Shown here: in pieces, positions 11,992 through 22,859 of the stretch
How positions within the stretch are numbered: the stretch's first letter is position 1
Layout: every line of letters starts with the position of its first letter
Position numbers and translations under genes: made by a program
Notes under the pieces: model-generated
The model's input: only the letters and a program-made list of their open reading frames with translations
Told to the model about the DNA's origin: nothing
Databases searched by the model: none
Origin: Tetracentron sinense
Lineage: Eukaryota; Streptophyta; Magnoliopsida; Trochodendrales; Trochodendraceae
Direction: 5' to 3'
Assembly: GCA_015143295.1 (NCBI GenBank)
Contig: CM026560.1
Span: 8,806,501-8,870,500 of the forward strand
Length of the DNA stretch: 64,000 nucleotides

Positions 11992-14669
11992 TGTCGCGCG
12001 CCCAAATACCCCCTAGGGTCCAGGATACTTTGGCGACGTGACCTGTACTTAAACTAACCTGCAGAGGGTATACAAGGCATGCAAAATAGAGAACTAAAAT
12101 TTTTCTTTAATAACTTAACTATATTCCAAGTGCACTGATTACAATAATTGAATAAATTAACAACATGAACATGACTCCTTAACTTTGAGTCCCAATCCAA
12201 TGAACAAACCCCCCCAGACATAAGAACCCAAAATACATGTCTCTCTCTCACTCATTTCAACCATTGGCCACATGCCAAGGCTCCTAATATCTGGGTGACA
12301 ATCAGAGCGGTCTCCTACTCTACATGAGCCGCCTATATCCGAGGAGACCCAGAGCCCATATATCGCATGATGTACCTACCGACATGAAAGTACGATTGAG
12401 TATGGAATACTCAGCGAGTACAAGCTACTAGCTAACAATAATAATAACAATAAACTAATATACATAATACAGTTCATCATTACATTACTAAAATCAGAGT
12501 GCGGAAGCAATAACAAATAACAAGTATAATCTTAAACATCATATTTAAGCTCATACCTAGGTTCATGCTTTAACTAAACATATTTCACCTTCCTGTGTGA
12601 TTTTTTGTAAATTACACTTTAACATTTTATGCTTCTTGTGGGTTCCTTACATGTCTTCGTGAGTATCATGCATGTTTTCTTGTCTAACTTGCTTGAATTT
12701 TCTTGTTTGCTTTGGAAACAGGTGTTAATGCCCGTACTTGGCCTTAGTACATTAACACCCTTCCATTATTTCTTGATTCTTGCTTGGAGATATATACTAG
12801 TACCCGTACCTGGTCTTAGTAATACTAGTATCCTCTCATACTTGTGTTGGAAACAGGTGTTTAATGCCCGTACTTGGCCTTAGTACATTAACACCCTTTC
12901 AGACTTGCATTGGAAACATATGCTAGTGCCCATACCTGGTCTTAGTGCACTAGCATACTTTCATATTATTCTTGTCTTGGAAACAGATACTAGTGCCCAT
13001 ACCTGGTCATAGTACACTAGTATCCTTTCATGCTTGTTATTTTACTTGGAGATAGATGCTAGTACCCGTACCTGGTCTTAGTATACCAGCATCCTCTCAT
13101 ACATGTTTGGGAATAGATGTTAGTGCCCTACCTGGTCTTAGTACACTAACATCCTTCCATGCTTCGTGATTCTTGTTTGTCATGTTTTCTTATGAGCCAG
13201 GTATGACATATCCTAGGGATATGCCCTACCCTTGACATTCATGTTAGTTTAACTTGTGAGCCAGAGGCTAGCACCCCACATCCCTGGCTACCAACCTCTT
13301 TGACATATGCTTATTTCTTATTTCATTTATCATGTACCAATACACTGAAAACCCAATTCATGCAAGCATGCGTGCGTGTGTGTAAGCAATGGTAGTAGCC
13401 ATGGTACGTACTTGAGTAGAGGATCACATGAGCGTAGCTATTCAATCTTAATATGATCATATGGAATATAATGACATGTATGGCATTTGATCAAGGTAGA
13501 GCATTTAGAAAGAATAACTCAATGCAGTGCTTTCTAATTCAAGTTCACTTATTCAAATCTTCATTTAAACATTTTCTCAGACACTTGGTAAGCATCACAG
13601 TATAGCCTTTTCTTTAGGTTGCTTAGTGTATGTTTTTCATCCACCACAGAGATATTGTTCATTATGTTTGAAAATGCCCTTCCACCATTATCCATCACAC
13701 TACATACATCACCCCACACGGCATCCATTCGCCACAACCCACCATCCTTCACACATTCCCCACACTTTATCCATTTATCTTAGTTATTATATGATTAATC
13801 AGAACTCAAGAAAGTACAAACAACATATAACTTCATCATATTGCGGAAGAAATCAAGTGTTCTTACTAATGAAGTTAGTTAGGGTGTACTCACCTTGAGT
13901 CAAGGACTTGATCTTGGGGTGAAGACCCTTGATTTCGAAAGCTACCACTTGGAAGAAGGAGGACCCTTGCTTGAAGAAATGCTTGAGGAGGGAAGAAACC
14001 CTTTTGAGGAAGCCTTGAAGAACCGCTGCCCTAGTCTTTGGAAAACATTCCCCACGAGTTGAGGCTTGGCGTTGGAGAACCACTTTGTGAAGGGATCCTT
14101 GGATGTTTCAAACCCTTGATCTCTTTACCAAGATGCCCTAAGGAGAAAAACCCTCTTCTTCTCTCTCACTCTCTCGCAAATTTCTGCCCGTAAGGGTTTT
14201 GGAAACCCTTAGGCTCGAGCAGCCTTATAGCAAGGTGAAAATGCCCAAAAGACAAAAAAGCCCTTAATAAATTTCTGTAAAACACGATAGACCGATCGAT
14301 CGTGGTCAAGACCGAGCGATCGGTGTTCTTGACCGGTCGATCGGTCAAAATCACCCTCTCTAGAATTTTCTCCATACAAAAAGTGCACCAGTCGATAGCT
14401 ACCGATCGATCGGTTGTGGACCGATCGTCGCTAGTTTGGACCGAGCGAATCGGTTCTCTACAAAACGCTTTCGGTACTTTGGCCATAAACTTTTAACTCG
14501 TTCGTGCGGATTTTAACGATTCAACTTGCGTTGGATTCGTCTGTTGAAAAGGAACATTTTGGCAATTCAGAATCTTCATTTCTCTCTTATTTATTAATTA
14601 TACTACGAGAAAGACCAATTGGCTACGAAAGTGCTACTCATTAAGTACGGAAAAGTCCGGGGTGCTACA
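11992..14669 (-). mobile_element. Solo LTR, gypsy-type family B
   Basis: Read on the minus strand the block begins TGTAGCACCCCGG (14669) and ends GGTATTTGGGCGCGCGACA (11992), so it has TG...CA ends over 2678 bp. It is flanked by a 4-bp direct repeat CTTT (11988-11991 and 14670-14673); over five bases there is one mismatch. No internal coding region is attached, as expected of a solo LTR left by recombination. In its own sense it contains the quasi-palindromic module (14552-14478), ACCGATCGATCGGT-type palindromes (about 14450-14284), a TATA-like GCTATAAGG near 14230, and a hairpin-unit array (13153-12721). Related copies: 35029-39077 plus, and family C at 50549-62766 minus. Confidence 0.8.
12721..13153 (-). 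repeat. Tandem hairpin-unit array with covarying arms
   Basis: Seven units, each with inverted arms of about 10 bp around a loop of about 18-20 nt resembling CCCGTACCTGGTCTTAGTA. On the plus strand the arms are 12721-12730/12750-12759, 12794-12802/12823-12831, 12856-12866/12886-12895, 12919-12929/12947-12957, 12986-12995/13015-13024, a sixth pair (GATGCTAGTA/TACCAGCATC) and 13116-13125/13144-13153. Arm sequences differ between units (GGTGTTAATG, ATACTAGTA, TATGCTAGTGC, GATACTAGTG, GATGTTAGTG), and in these units the opposite arm carries the matching complement. Unit 3 has one extra T. In unit 6 the single mismatch is a G-U pair in LTR-sense RNA. Linkers contain TTGGAAACA. Confidence 0.9.
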
Positions 14670-14723
14670 CTTTTTTCCACATCGTAACATCCATCAATAA
14701 TGATATAGTATTACAGTTCATTT

Positions 14724-17114
14724 TGTAGAGCCTCGGAACTTTACCATGTATTGGGACCCGTGCCAAGGCATGAAGCCTTTGTAATCTTCCATTTCTATGA
14801 AATGAGAAATTTTGAACAACTCTAAGTGTTAAGAAGTAGTATTCCTAAGTCGAATATATCGAAAACCCGAGTTACTGAAACCCATTTGCGGATCAGTTGA
14901 CTTCAGGGGCAATTTAGTTAATAAATAAAGAAGAAATTAGAAATTCTAAAATACTAGGAATGTCCCCCTTCGAAAGACGAATCCAACGCAAGTTGAATCG
15001 TCAAAATCGGGCAACCGAATCAAAAGTTATGGCCGAATTACCAAAGTGTGGAAAAATAGGAGAAAAACAACAAAATCTGAAGGGTGCGATCGATTGCAAG
15101 TCAGGTGTGATTGATCGCATGCAGGCGAAATGGGTCCCAAACTCTCGGGGCTATATGCGATAGATGGATCCCCAGGTGCGATAGATCGCAAGGATCTGCG
15201 ATCGATCGCAAGGGTGTGCGATCGATCGCATGTAGGGGGAAATCAGACCAGAAATGTTCGGGTTCATGTGCGATAGATCGTATCCAGGTGTGATCGATCG
15301 CAAGGACCTGCGATCGATCGCATGCGGTAGCAGATTCTGGATTTGAGGGTCTTAAACCCTTTTCTTGTTAGGGATCCTCATTTTGGGGCATTTCTAACCT
15401 AGAGTAGAGAAAAGGGGAGAAAGGGGAAGAGAGGATTTTGGGGAAATCCTTCAAAGAAGGCTTGGATTGGAGATCAAGGGAAGCTCATCTTGAAGATTTT
15501 CAAGCAAAGGACCTTCCTCAAGCAACTAGAATTCCTCAAACTCAAAGAGGGATTCTTCCTCGAGTTGGAACTACACACCAAGGGTGTTATTCAACCCCAA
15601 ATCAAGGCCGGTACCCTATACTAACCTTTTAGTTCACCTATTCGCCTTGTTTTTCTTTCATTTGATGATTTTCCTTAAATTTCTAAACAAGATAAGGAGA
15701 ATGGATGGATGGATGGATGTTGGATGTGAATTGGTGATTGGATGCCATGTGTTTGTTGAAATGAATGAAATGGGAAGGGCATTGGACCAATAACAAACGT
15801 ACATGTATGTGATGAGCTTAACCTACCTAGAAATTCAAGATTTAGGTATTAACCATAATGCGCATACCAAGTGTTTGATGAAATGACTCAGTGAAGAAGA
15901 TGAGGCTTTATTTCAGAAAATGTGTGTGTGAACTTCTTGATAGATTAACTACTTATTGGTTTGACTTAATTATTGATCAATTGAAATGTTCTCGATACAA
16001 TTGTCATACTTAATTGTATACGGTCCCACGAGCACGGCATGCATGACATGTTTTATTGGTATTCTTAAGAACGAGACTTAGAGGTGGGACATATTCTATG
16101 ATATGTTTCACTTCGCTTTTGACAAGAGGAGAAGAACAAGCATTTCTTAGGAGAGAGTTTACACTACCCTCCCTTCCATGAGGGGTCTCCCCTCACTCAC
16201 AAGTGCATTGCATTAAAGAAGGGTCTCCCTTCCCTCTCAAGGCATATCACAAAAGAAGGGCCTCCCTTCCCTCTCAAGGCATCTCACAAGCGCATCCCAC
16301 AAGTACATGAGCATGTTGAACTCCCAAGCAAGGACGCATGACAAGCATGGTACACGCATGACACGCATGATACAAGCATGACACGCATGACATGACACGA
16401 CACGACACGACACGACACGACACGACACGACAAAACAAGACACATGACAAGGCAATTTTTTTTAAGCACGAAAAGGATGTTTTAAGTCAAGTCAAGTGCA
16501 CGATGATTTTCAAGGATTTTATCGGCTTTTACGAAATGCAAGCATGATTATCAACTGCTTTACTATCACGTGATGATATGAATTGTTTTTACTTTGTATT
16601 TGTGAACTGCTTCCTGCTTTCCATATAGTTATTGTTTGCTATGACTGTTGGTTAGTATTTGGTACACGTTGAGTATTCCATGCTCAGCCGTACGTTTATG
16701 TCGGCAGGTTCTGAGGGAGCTGCTGCTCCATTCGATGTCTGTGCTCCTGGCCCATGGGTGGAGGAGGAGTACATGGAGGAGCCTGGGGAGGAACCTCAGG
16801 GTGAGGGTTACTATTAGGTTGTAGTAGATTCTGAGTGGATAGCTGTGGGTGAGTTGAGAGAGATATATTCATGTATTTTGGCAGGCCTGTCCGCACTTTC
16901 TTTGTCTTGATTTCTTTTGTATCAAACTTGGATCACGTATGTATATACATAGAGGTTTGTTAGACTTCCGCTGTGTTTTATAGTTTACGTTTCCGCTATT
17001 ATCGTCTTCTATTGTGTATGCACTAGGTCTGTTGCAGGTTATTTTGATCAAGCAAGTCATGATGAGTCGTCCAAGATTCACTCTAACTCCTAGGGTGGGT
17101 TTTGGGTCGCAACA
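14724..17114 (+). repeat. 5' LTR of gypsy element A
   Basis: Begins TGTAGAGCC and ends GGGTCGCAACA, four bases before the primer-binding site. It contains the quasi-palindromic module at about 14970-15035, a cluster of GCGATCGATCGC-type palindromes (15085-15325), a GGAT microsatellite near 15704, and an (ACACG)n run at about 16395-16432 that the 3' LTR has mostly lost. The two LTRs differ at many scattered sites, clearly more than the LTRs of the nested copia element, which fits the older age required by nesting. Confidence 0.9.
15085..15325 (+). promoter_or_regulatory. GATCGATC palindrome cluster in LTR A
   Basis: About eight copies of GCGATCGATCGC or GCGATAGATCGC-like words at 20-35 bp spacing. 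The 3' LTR has the matching cluster at 32255-32500. It lies just downstream of the quasi-palindromic module and upstream of the presumed transcription start. Function is unproven; position suggests a promoter-proximal binding array. Confidence 0.65.
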
Positions 17115-17118
17115 GAAG

Positions 17119-17130
17119 TGGTATCAGAGC
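17119..17130 (+). other. Primer-binding site, initiator Met tRNA, element A
   Basis: TGGTATCAGAGC matches the 3' end complement of plant initiator methionine tRNA and starts four bases after the LTR. This is the standard minus-strand primer site of plant gypsy elements. Confidence 0.92.
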
Positions 17131-17455
17131 TTAGGCTTTAGGTCCTTAGGGTCGCTTAGAATCTGGTACCACGACTTGACAAGAGCATATGTTAGGAAGG
17201 AAGTAAGTCGGAAGAGAGTCATGATTCCAAGTGTGAGACTAAATTTTAGTCTTAGTCCAAAATGGTTGCTCCAACCAAGTGCGTGTCTAGAAACGCTAGA
17301 ACACTAAGTCTATTATGTATACACCGATGGTTGTGATGCGATGTATATTAGTATTATACAACTAATACAAATTGGAATTATTGTGAAATTAAAGTATCAT
17401 GAATTTTGGTTCCAAGTTAGACTCATGTGGTGCTATTGATCTCAGGACATTAGTC

Positions 17456-17860
17456 ATGAGGCGGGGCACACGGGGTCGCGGACCACACACTAGGGCTTCA
17501 TCTTCTTCTCGAGATGAGGATGAGCAGCCGGACCTCTCACAGGTTCTCGGCTCTATGGCAGAGACTTTAGCCTTACTCGCGGCTAGGCAGGCTACTCCAT
17601 CGTCTGCATCACCTGCTCCACTGCCTGCGACTCCAGTACATCGTACAGCTGGGGTTGAGGCATTCAAGAGATTGAGGCCTCCATCATTCCATGGGAGTGT
17701 GGACCCTCTTTCCACGGAGGCTTGGATCCTCCAATTGGAGAAGATCTTTGCGGTCCTCTCGCCTTCAGAGGAGGATAGAGTAGCATGGGCAGTTTTCATG
17801 CTTGAGGGTGAGGCACACCATTGGTGGTTGTCCGCCTTGAGGACTCGAGAGTTGACTATG
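17456..17860 (+). pseudogene. Gypsy A gag, N-terminal part (interrupted by copia)
   Basis: Structural capsid protein of the element. I favour the ATG at 17456 (MRRGTRGRG) over the in-frame ATG at 17399, because gypsy element E starts its gag with the closely similar MRRGGRNNR. Visible parts are a basic N-terminus, an Ala/Pro/Ser-rich stretch, and the gag core with FHGSVDP, AWILQLEKIF and EGEAHHWW, all typical of Tekay-like gag. The frame is cut at codon TM by the copia LTR; after the copia element it resumes in the same frame at 27493. The copy is dead because of the insertion and a TAG shortly after the junction. Confidence 0.85.
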
Positions 17861-19090
17861 TGTAAATCCCTAAGTAGGTGTTGGTAAATTCCGTGATCAT
17901 TAGATAGGTCATGTGAGTCGAGTCGTGTTCAACTTGTCAGAAGAGAAGAGCTAAAGCATCAAGAAGATTGAAGAAAGTGAAGAAAAAGCTCCTGCTCTGG
18001 ATCTAGAAAGGTAATGGACTTAGTGACCCCTACCTAGGTTGGATTTGACTTAGATAACTCTAAACATACCTAGGAGGATAGTTTTAAACCTAAAAAATTT
18101 GTTTGATCTTAGTTGAATCAAATAAACATGAAAAGAAATATGGTTTGGAAAAAATTCTGCCTCAACCGATCGCTCGGTGTTGAGACCGATCGATCGGTGG
18201 CCTACCGAGCGATCGGTGGCTATCGACTTGACAAAAAATTTGTATGGGGTATTTTTCCAGAGAGATGATTTTCAACCGCTCGATCGGTTATGAGCACCGA
18301 TCGATCCGTTTTGGACCGAGCGATCGGTAATGTGCACCGCTCGATCGGTCCCCGTAAAAAGAATTTTTATTTTTCTGGATTCTTTTTTAAACCCTATATA
18401 AACAACTTTTTGGAGACCTAATTCGTATCTTTGTTTAATTTTGAAAGAGTAGAGGTCTGAGAAACTCCTCTAGGGTTTTTCCTATTGTTCTTATTAGATC
18501 TTTGTTGATCCCTCCTCTTTCTTTGATCCTAGAGAATGCAAGTATAGATCTAAACCTTTGATCTTGCATTGTGTGATCTCAGATCTATATGAGATCCCTC
18601 TAGGGTTTGAAACTTCCTAAATTGATTCACAACCCTACACCTTGTGTGTGTGTCCGGTGTTTGATCCGAAGCCTTCGTGGAAGGAGATCGATCGTGTGTG
18701 ATCGTGGTTTTGAAGTAGCTTGAGAAGATTTGGTCGGTGTGGAACCGAAGCTGCTACGGCGGAGATCGAACCTGCTGGTTCGTGGAAATCAAGAGTAAGA
18801 GTCTATACCTAGGAACGTCGTTTTTGTTTTGGTAAGGTCTTGTCTTGTACTTAAAATCTTTTCATAGTGAAGTTTGTTGCTGGACGAGGTCCCGTGGTTT
18901 TTTCCCGTTAGGGTTTTCCACGTAAAAATCTTCTGTGTTTGATTTGTGTGGATAATCTGAGTGAATTGTTCATTGATTTCTAAACATATTTGTTGAAAAA
19001 TTAAAATTGTTAAAATTGGTTAGAAATTATTAGATAGACCTATTCACCCCCCCTCTAGGTCTTAGAGATCATTGATCTGGATAAATTTCA
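17861..19090 (+). repeat. 5' LTR of nested copia element
   Basis: Begins TGTAAATCCC and ends TAAATTTCA. U3 carries a palindrome cluster (about 18170-18352: ACCGATCGATCGGT, ACCGATCGCTCGGT and AACCGCTCGATCGGT types). The last palindrome lies about 44 bp upstream of the TATA box at 18395. Confidence 0.95.
18395..18402 (+). promoter_or_regulatory. TATA box of copia 5' LTR
   Basis: TATATAAA sits in an AAACCCTATATAAACAAC context, downstream of the palindrome cluster and upstream of a typical leader. The 3' LTR has the same box at 26791-26798. Its position in the LTR fits a U3/R boundary just downstream. Confidence 0.75.
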
Positions 19091-19092
19091 AA

Positions 19093-19104
19093 TGGTATCA
19101 AAGC
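19093..19104 (+). other. Primer-binding site of copia element
   Basis: TGGTATCAAAGC, two bases after the 5' LTR, matches the initiator Met tRNA 3' end with one substitution from the usual TGGTATCAGAGC. Confidence 0.88.
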
Positions 19105-19157
19105 TTGTTCACTGATAAGGCTAATCCCTTAAGTGTGATCCTGTATTATCCGTGATC

Positions 19158-20316
19158 ATGAGTACTCTAAGAGAAGGTGGATCCGTCTCTCGTCCCCCAC
19201 TTTTTGATGGGAATAATTATGCATATTGGAAAGCTAGAATGTGAGCCTTTCTCAAATCAATTGACGAGAGAAATTGGATGTCTATACAGAATGGGTGGAC
19301 TACGCCCATAAAGACTGTAGGTGATTTGAATATCGTCAAATATTCTAATGAATGGACCAGAGAAGAGCTTGAGTCAAGTGGATGGAACAATAAAGGTCTC
19401 AATGCTATCTTTACTGCAGTCACTGCTGAGGAATTCAGATGAATTTCTTCATGTGAAACAGCAAAGGAGGCTTGGGACATTCTTGAAATTACTCATGAGG
19501 GTACTACCACTGTTAAAATCTCAAAACTCCAAATGTTAACCAGCAAATTTGAACATTTAAACATGGATGACAATGACACTTTTGATGAATTCTATGCAAA
19601 ACTTAGTGACATTGTCAACGCTAGTTTCAATTTAGGTGAAAAAATATCTGAGTCCAAATAGTTAGAAAAGTCCTTAGATCTCTCCCAGAGAGATTTCAAC
19701 CCAAAGTCATTGCAATCAAAGAGAGTAAAAATGTTGACTCTCTGAAGATTGAGGAATTGGTTGGTTCACTCCAAACCTATGAACTCAATCTCCGTCCATC
19801 CAAGAAGAACAAATCTTTAGCCTTGAAATCTATCAAGGAATCTTTGGATGAGGATGACAGTGATGGAGATATGAATGAGGAAGAAATGGCTCTCTTCGTT
19901 AAAAAATTTCGAAAATTTTTTAGAACGAAAAAGAGGTTCAATCCCAAACAGGGAGGAAAATCTTTTGAGAAGTCAAAGTGTAAGCCCTGGGAAAACAAGA
20001 AAAATTCCAAGAGTGGCGACAAGAAATCCCAAGGTGTTCAATGTTATGAATGCCATGGCTTCGGTCATATTTCACCTAACTGCCCTAACAAGAAGAAGAG
20101 TAAGGGCAAGGTGATGAATGCCTGTTGGGATGACAGTGATTCCGAGAATGAAGAATCGGACAGTTCCTCTTCAAGTGAAGATACTGAAAATCATACGGCG
20201 TTTACTGTTTCCCTTTCTGGGATTCTTGAGACTACCTCTGCGGTTGATGAAAATGATAGAAGTGATGAGAGTGTTCATACTGAGTCTAGTGATGACATAC
20301 AGAAGAGTCAACTCTG
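19158..20316 (+). pseudogene. Copia gag (SIRE-like), broken
   Basis: Starts MSTLREGGSVSRPP, followed by LFDGNNYAYWKARM, the UBN2-type gag start of copia elements. Stop codons interrupt it after KARM (near 19241) and at two further places, and a frameshift lies before the long open part beginning at about 19680. The zinc knuckle CYECHGFGHISPNC (CX2CX4HX4C) lies at about 20041-20083, followed by an acidic Asp/Ser/Glu-rich stretch. The reading frame shifts near 20310. Gag would form the particle and package RNA. Confidence 0.85.
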
Positions 20317-22859
20317 AAAGTGATGAAGATTTGAAAACAACTTATGATAAGTTGTATGCTGAAAGTTTGAAACTGACTAAAACAAAAATCTCTTTGAGCA
20401 AAAAACTCAAAATCATTCAAAATGAAAGAGATACTTGTAAACTAGTAGCAGAAGAGAAGAGTGCTCTAGTTAGTCAGTTGGAAAATGAAAAAGAAGCATT
20501 TGTTATGAAAGTTCAATGTCTTTTGGAAGAGAATGTCTCATTGACTAATGTGGTCAGAAAATTAGAAGTTGAAAGAGACACTTCCATGAAAGAAATTGAA
20601 GAGTTAAGAACTCTGTAAATGGAGCTGGAAACTTTTAAAGACTCTCTTGTTGATAAGGTGAAATTTCTTGAAAAAGAACATCAAATTACCCTTAAAGACA
20701 AGACTGACTTGATTCAGAAGGTCTATACTCTTGAAAAAGAAGTAAGAATGTTTGGTAACACTAGCTGCTTAGATGAATTAGTTAGAAAATATGGGTCAAA
20801 TTCGAGTAGATCTGGGATAGGACATGCTGACACACCAGCTGGTCCTTTAGCTGTTGGTACAATGGCTAGTGCAGTGTTTGAGCCAATACATTCTGATCCT
20901 AAAGTGAATATACCTTCTACATCAAGTACTAAGGTTTATACAAAATTTATAAAGCCTAGAAATACAGCTCCTAGAGTGAATGCTATGAGGAATCAAATTC
21001 CTTTTAGAAGAAATCCTCCTCCTCTCCCAAGATTCATACCCACATGTCACTTTTGTGGTGTGATAGGTCACATTCGACCAAATTGTAATGCTTTTAGGAG
21101 AGCTCCCCAAAATGGTTCATGGAACCAAAATCAAAGTCAAGGATCTCTTCAAAGGCAGATTCATGTTCTGGCTGAAAAGTCTAGAATTTTGAGCGAAGAT
21201 GTTAATAGAATTGCTCAAATCTCTATGACAAGAACTGGTCAATTTATTCCAAATGATTATTCAAGAGGAAAGAATTTGACTAATCAAAAAGCTAGAACTG
21301 AACAAAATAGGAAAAGGTCAAGGAGGACAAAAAGGAAAAAGATTTCAAATACACAGTTTAATGATCAAAGATCTAAACAAAGTTTAAAGACTGTGTATGT
21401 AAGAAAGGATGACCTTAAGTGCTTCGTCATTCACACAACCTTGAAAGCCAAAAACACAGAAATGTGGTATTTCGACAGTGGGTGTTCTCGGCATATGACA
21501 GGTAACAAGTCCTTATTTACTCAATTTGAGGACTGTCCAGATGAGACTGTTACATTTGGTGATGGAAGCAAGTCTTTAGTCAAAGGGAAGGGTATCATCG
21601 ATTCACCAGGCATACCAAAATTGAAAGATGCCTTGTTTGTTGAAGGACTGAAAGCTAATTTAATTAGCATAAGTCAACTATGTGATGATAACCATGCTGT
21701 GCACTTTACCCAAAATAAATGCTTAGTCATTAATGGTAAAGGTAAGTGTGTTCTAGAAGGGTTAAGAACCACTGACAATTGCTACGGCTTAATTCCCAGT
21801 CCTAATCCCTCAAATGTCTGTTATAAGACTAAAATTGAGGAGGTTGATTTGTGGCACCGAAGACTAGGTCACATGAACTTCAAAGACCTATGTAAAATCT
21901 CTAAGCAAGAGCTTGTAAGAGGTGTTCCCAAACTAGGAAAGCCTTCTACTGCTGTGTGTGGGCCATGCCAAATTGGTAAACAAATTAGAACCCCACATAA
22001 GAAGACTTCAAGTATTGCTACTTCATATCCACTGGAATTAATTCATATGGATCTTATGGGTCCTACAAGAACTGAAAGCCTAGGTGGAAAGCGATACATC
22101 CTAGTCATGGTTGATGATTTCTCAAGAATGTCATGGGTGGCATTTATAAGAGAGAAATCCGATGCTTTTGACAATTTCAAAAGTATTTGCTTGAAAATTC
22201 AAAATGAGAAAAGATGCCCAATCACTCGAATTCGAAGTGATCATGGAAAGGAGTTTGAAAACTCTAAGTACAACGACTTTTGTGTTGAGTCGGGTATCAA
22301 ACATGAATTTTCTGCACCTATTACACCTCAGCAGAATGGTGTAGTAGAGAGGAAGAACAGGGTTCTCCAAGAGATGGCTAGAGTTATGCTTCATAGCAAC
22401 AATCTAGCTTCTTATTTCTGGGCTGAGGCAGTTAACACTGCTTGCTATATAGTTAATAGAGTTTTTGTAAGACCTGGAACAAGGAAAACCCCATATGAGT
22501 TGTGGAATAACAAGAAACACAGTGTCAAGTACTTTCGAGAATTCGGAAGTAAATGCTATATCCTTAAGGATAGAGAGCAACTGGGCAAATTTGAATCCCG
22601 GAGTGATGAAGGGATATTTCTTGGATATTTCACCAACAGTAGAGCTTATCGAGTGTACAACTTGAGAACCTCTACAATTATGGAGTCCATAAATGTAGTT
22701 GTGGATGACTCCGGTGTTGAAAATGTGCAACTTGAGGATGATGAAAGTGCTGAAAATGAAAATGCTGAAACTGTTTCAACTCCACTTATTAATAAGCAAT
22801 CATCTCCATCAAAACCTACACATTCTAGGGTCATGAGTCCTCACACCCCACTGATATAA
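20317..22859 (+). pseudogene. Copia pol, first part: coiled coil, second zinc knuckle, protease, integrase
   Basis: A Lys/Glu-rich coiled-coil region runs to a TAA at 20616-20618; the same frame continues from ATG 20619. A second zinc knuckle CHFCGVIGHIRPNC lies at about 21047-21088. The aspartic protease has WYFDSGCSRHMTG (about 21464-21502). Integrase shows the HHCC domain (WHRRLGHMNF...CGPCQIGK) and the catalytic D, D, E residues in HMDLMGP, RSDHGKEF and QQNGVVERKNR. The frame ends at 22859 by a frameshift; the next part continues in another frame from about 22850. The protein would process the polyprotein and insert cDNA. Confidence 0.9.

Noticed and set aside
12721..13153. CRISPR-like array
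   Set aside because: Repeated units with variable inserts, but this is a plant genome, the variable parts are complementary arms, and no cas-like gene exists.
16284..16469. Two overlapping Cys/Val-rich minus frames
   Set aside because: Translations of the (ACACG)n microsatellite in LTR A.
17119..17130. tRNA gene
   Set aside because: Only the 12-base primer-binding match is present; no cloverleaf can be drawn.
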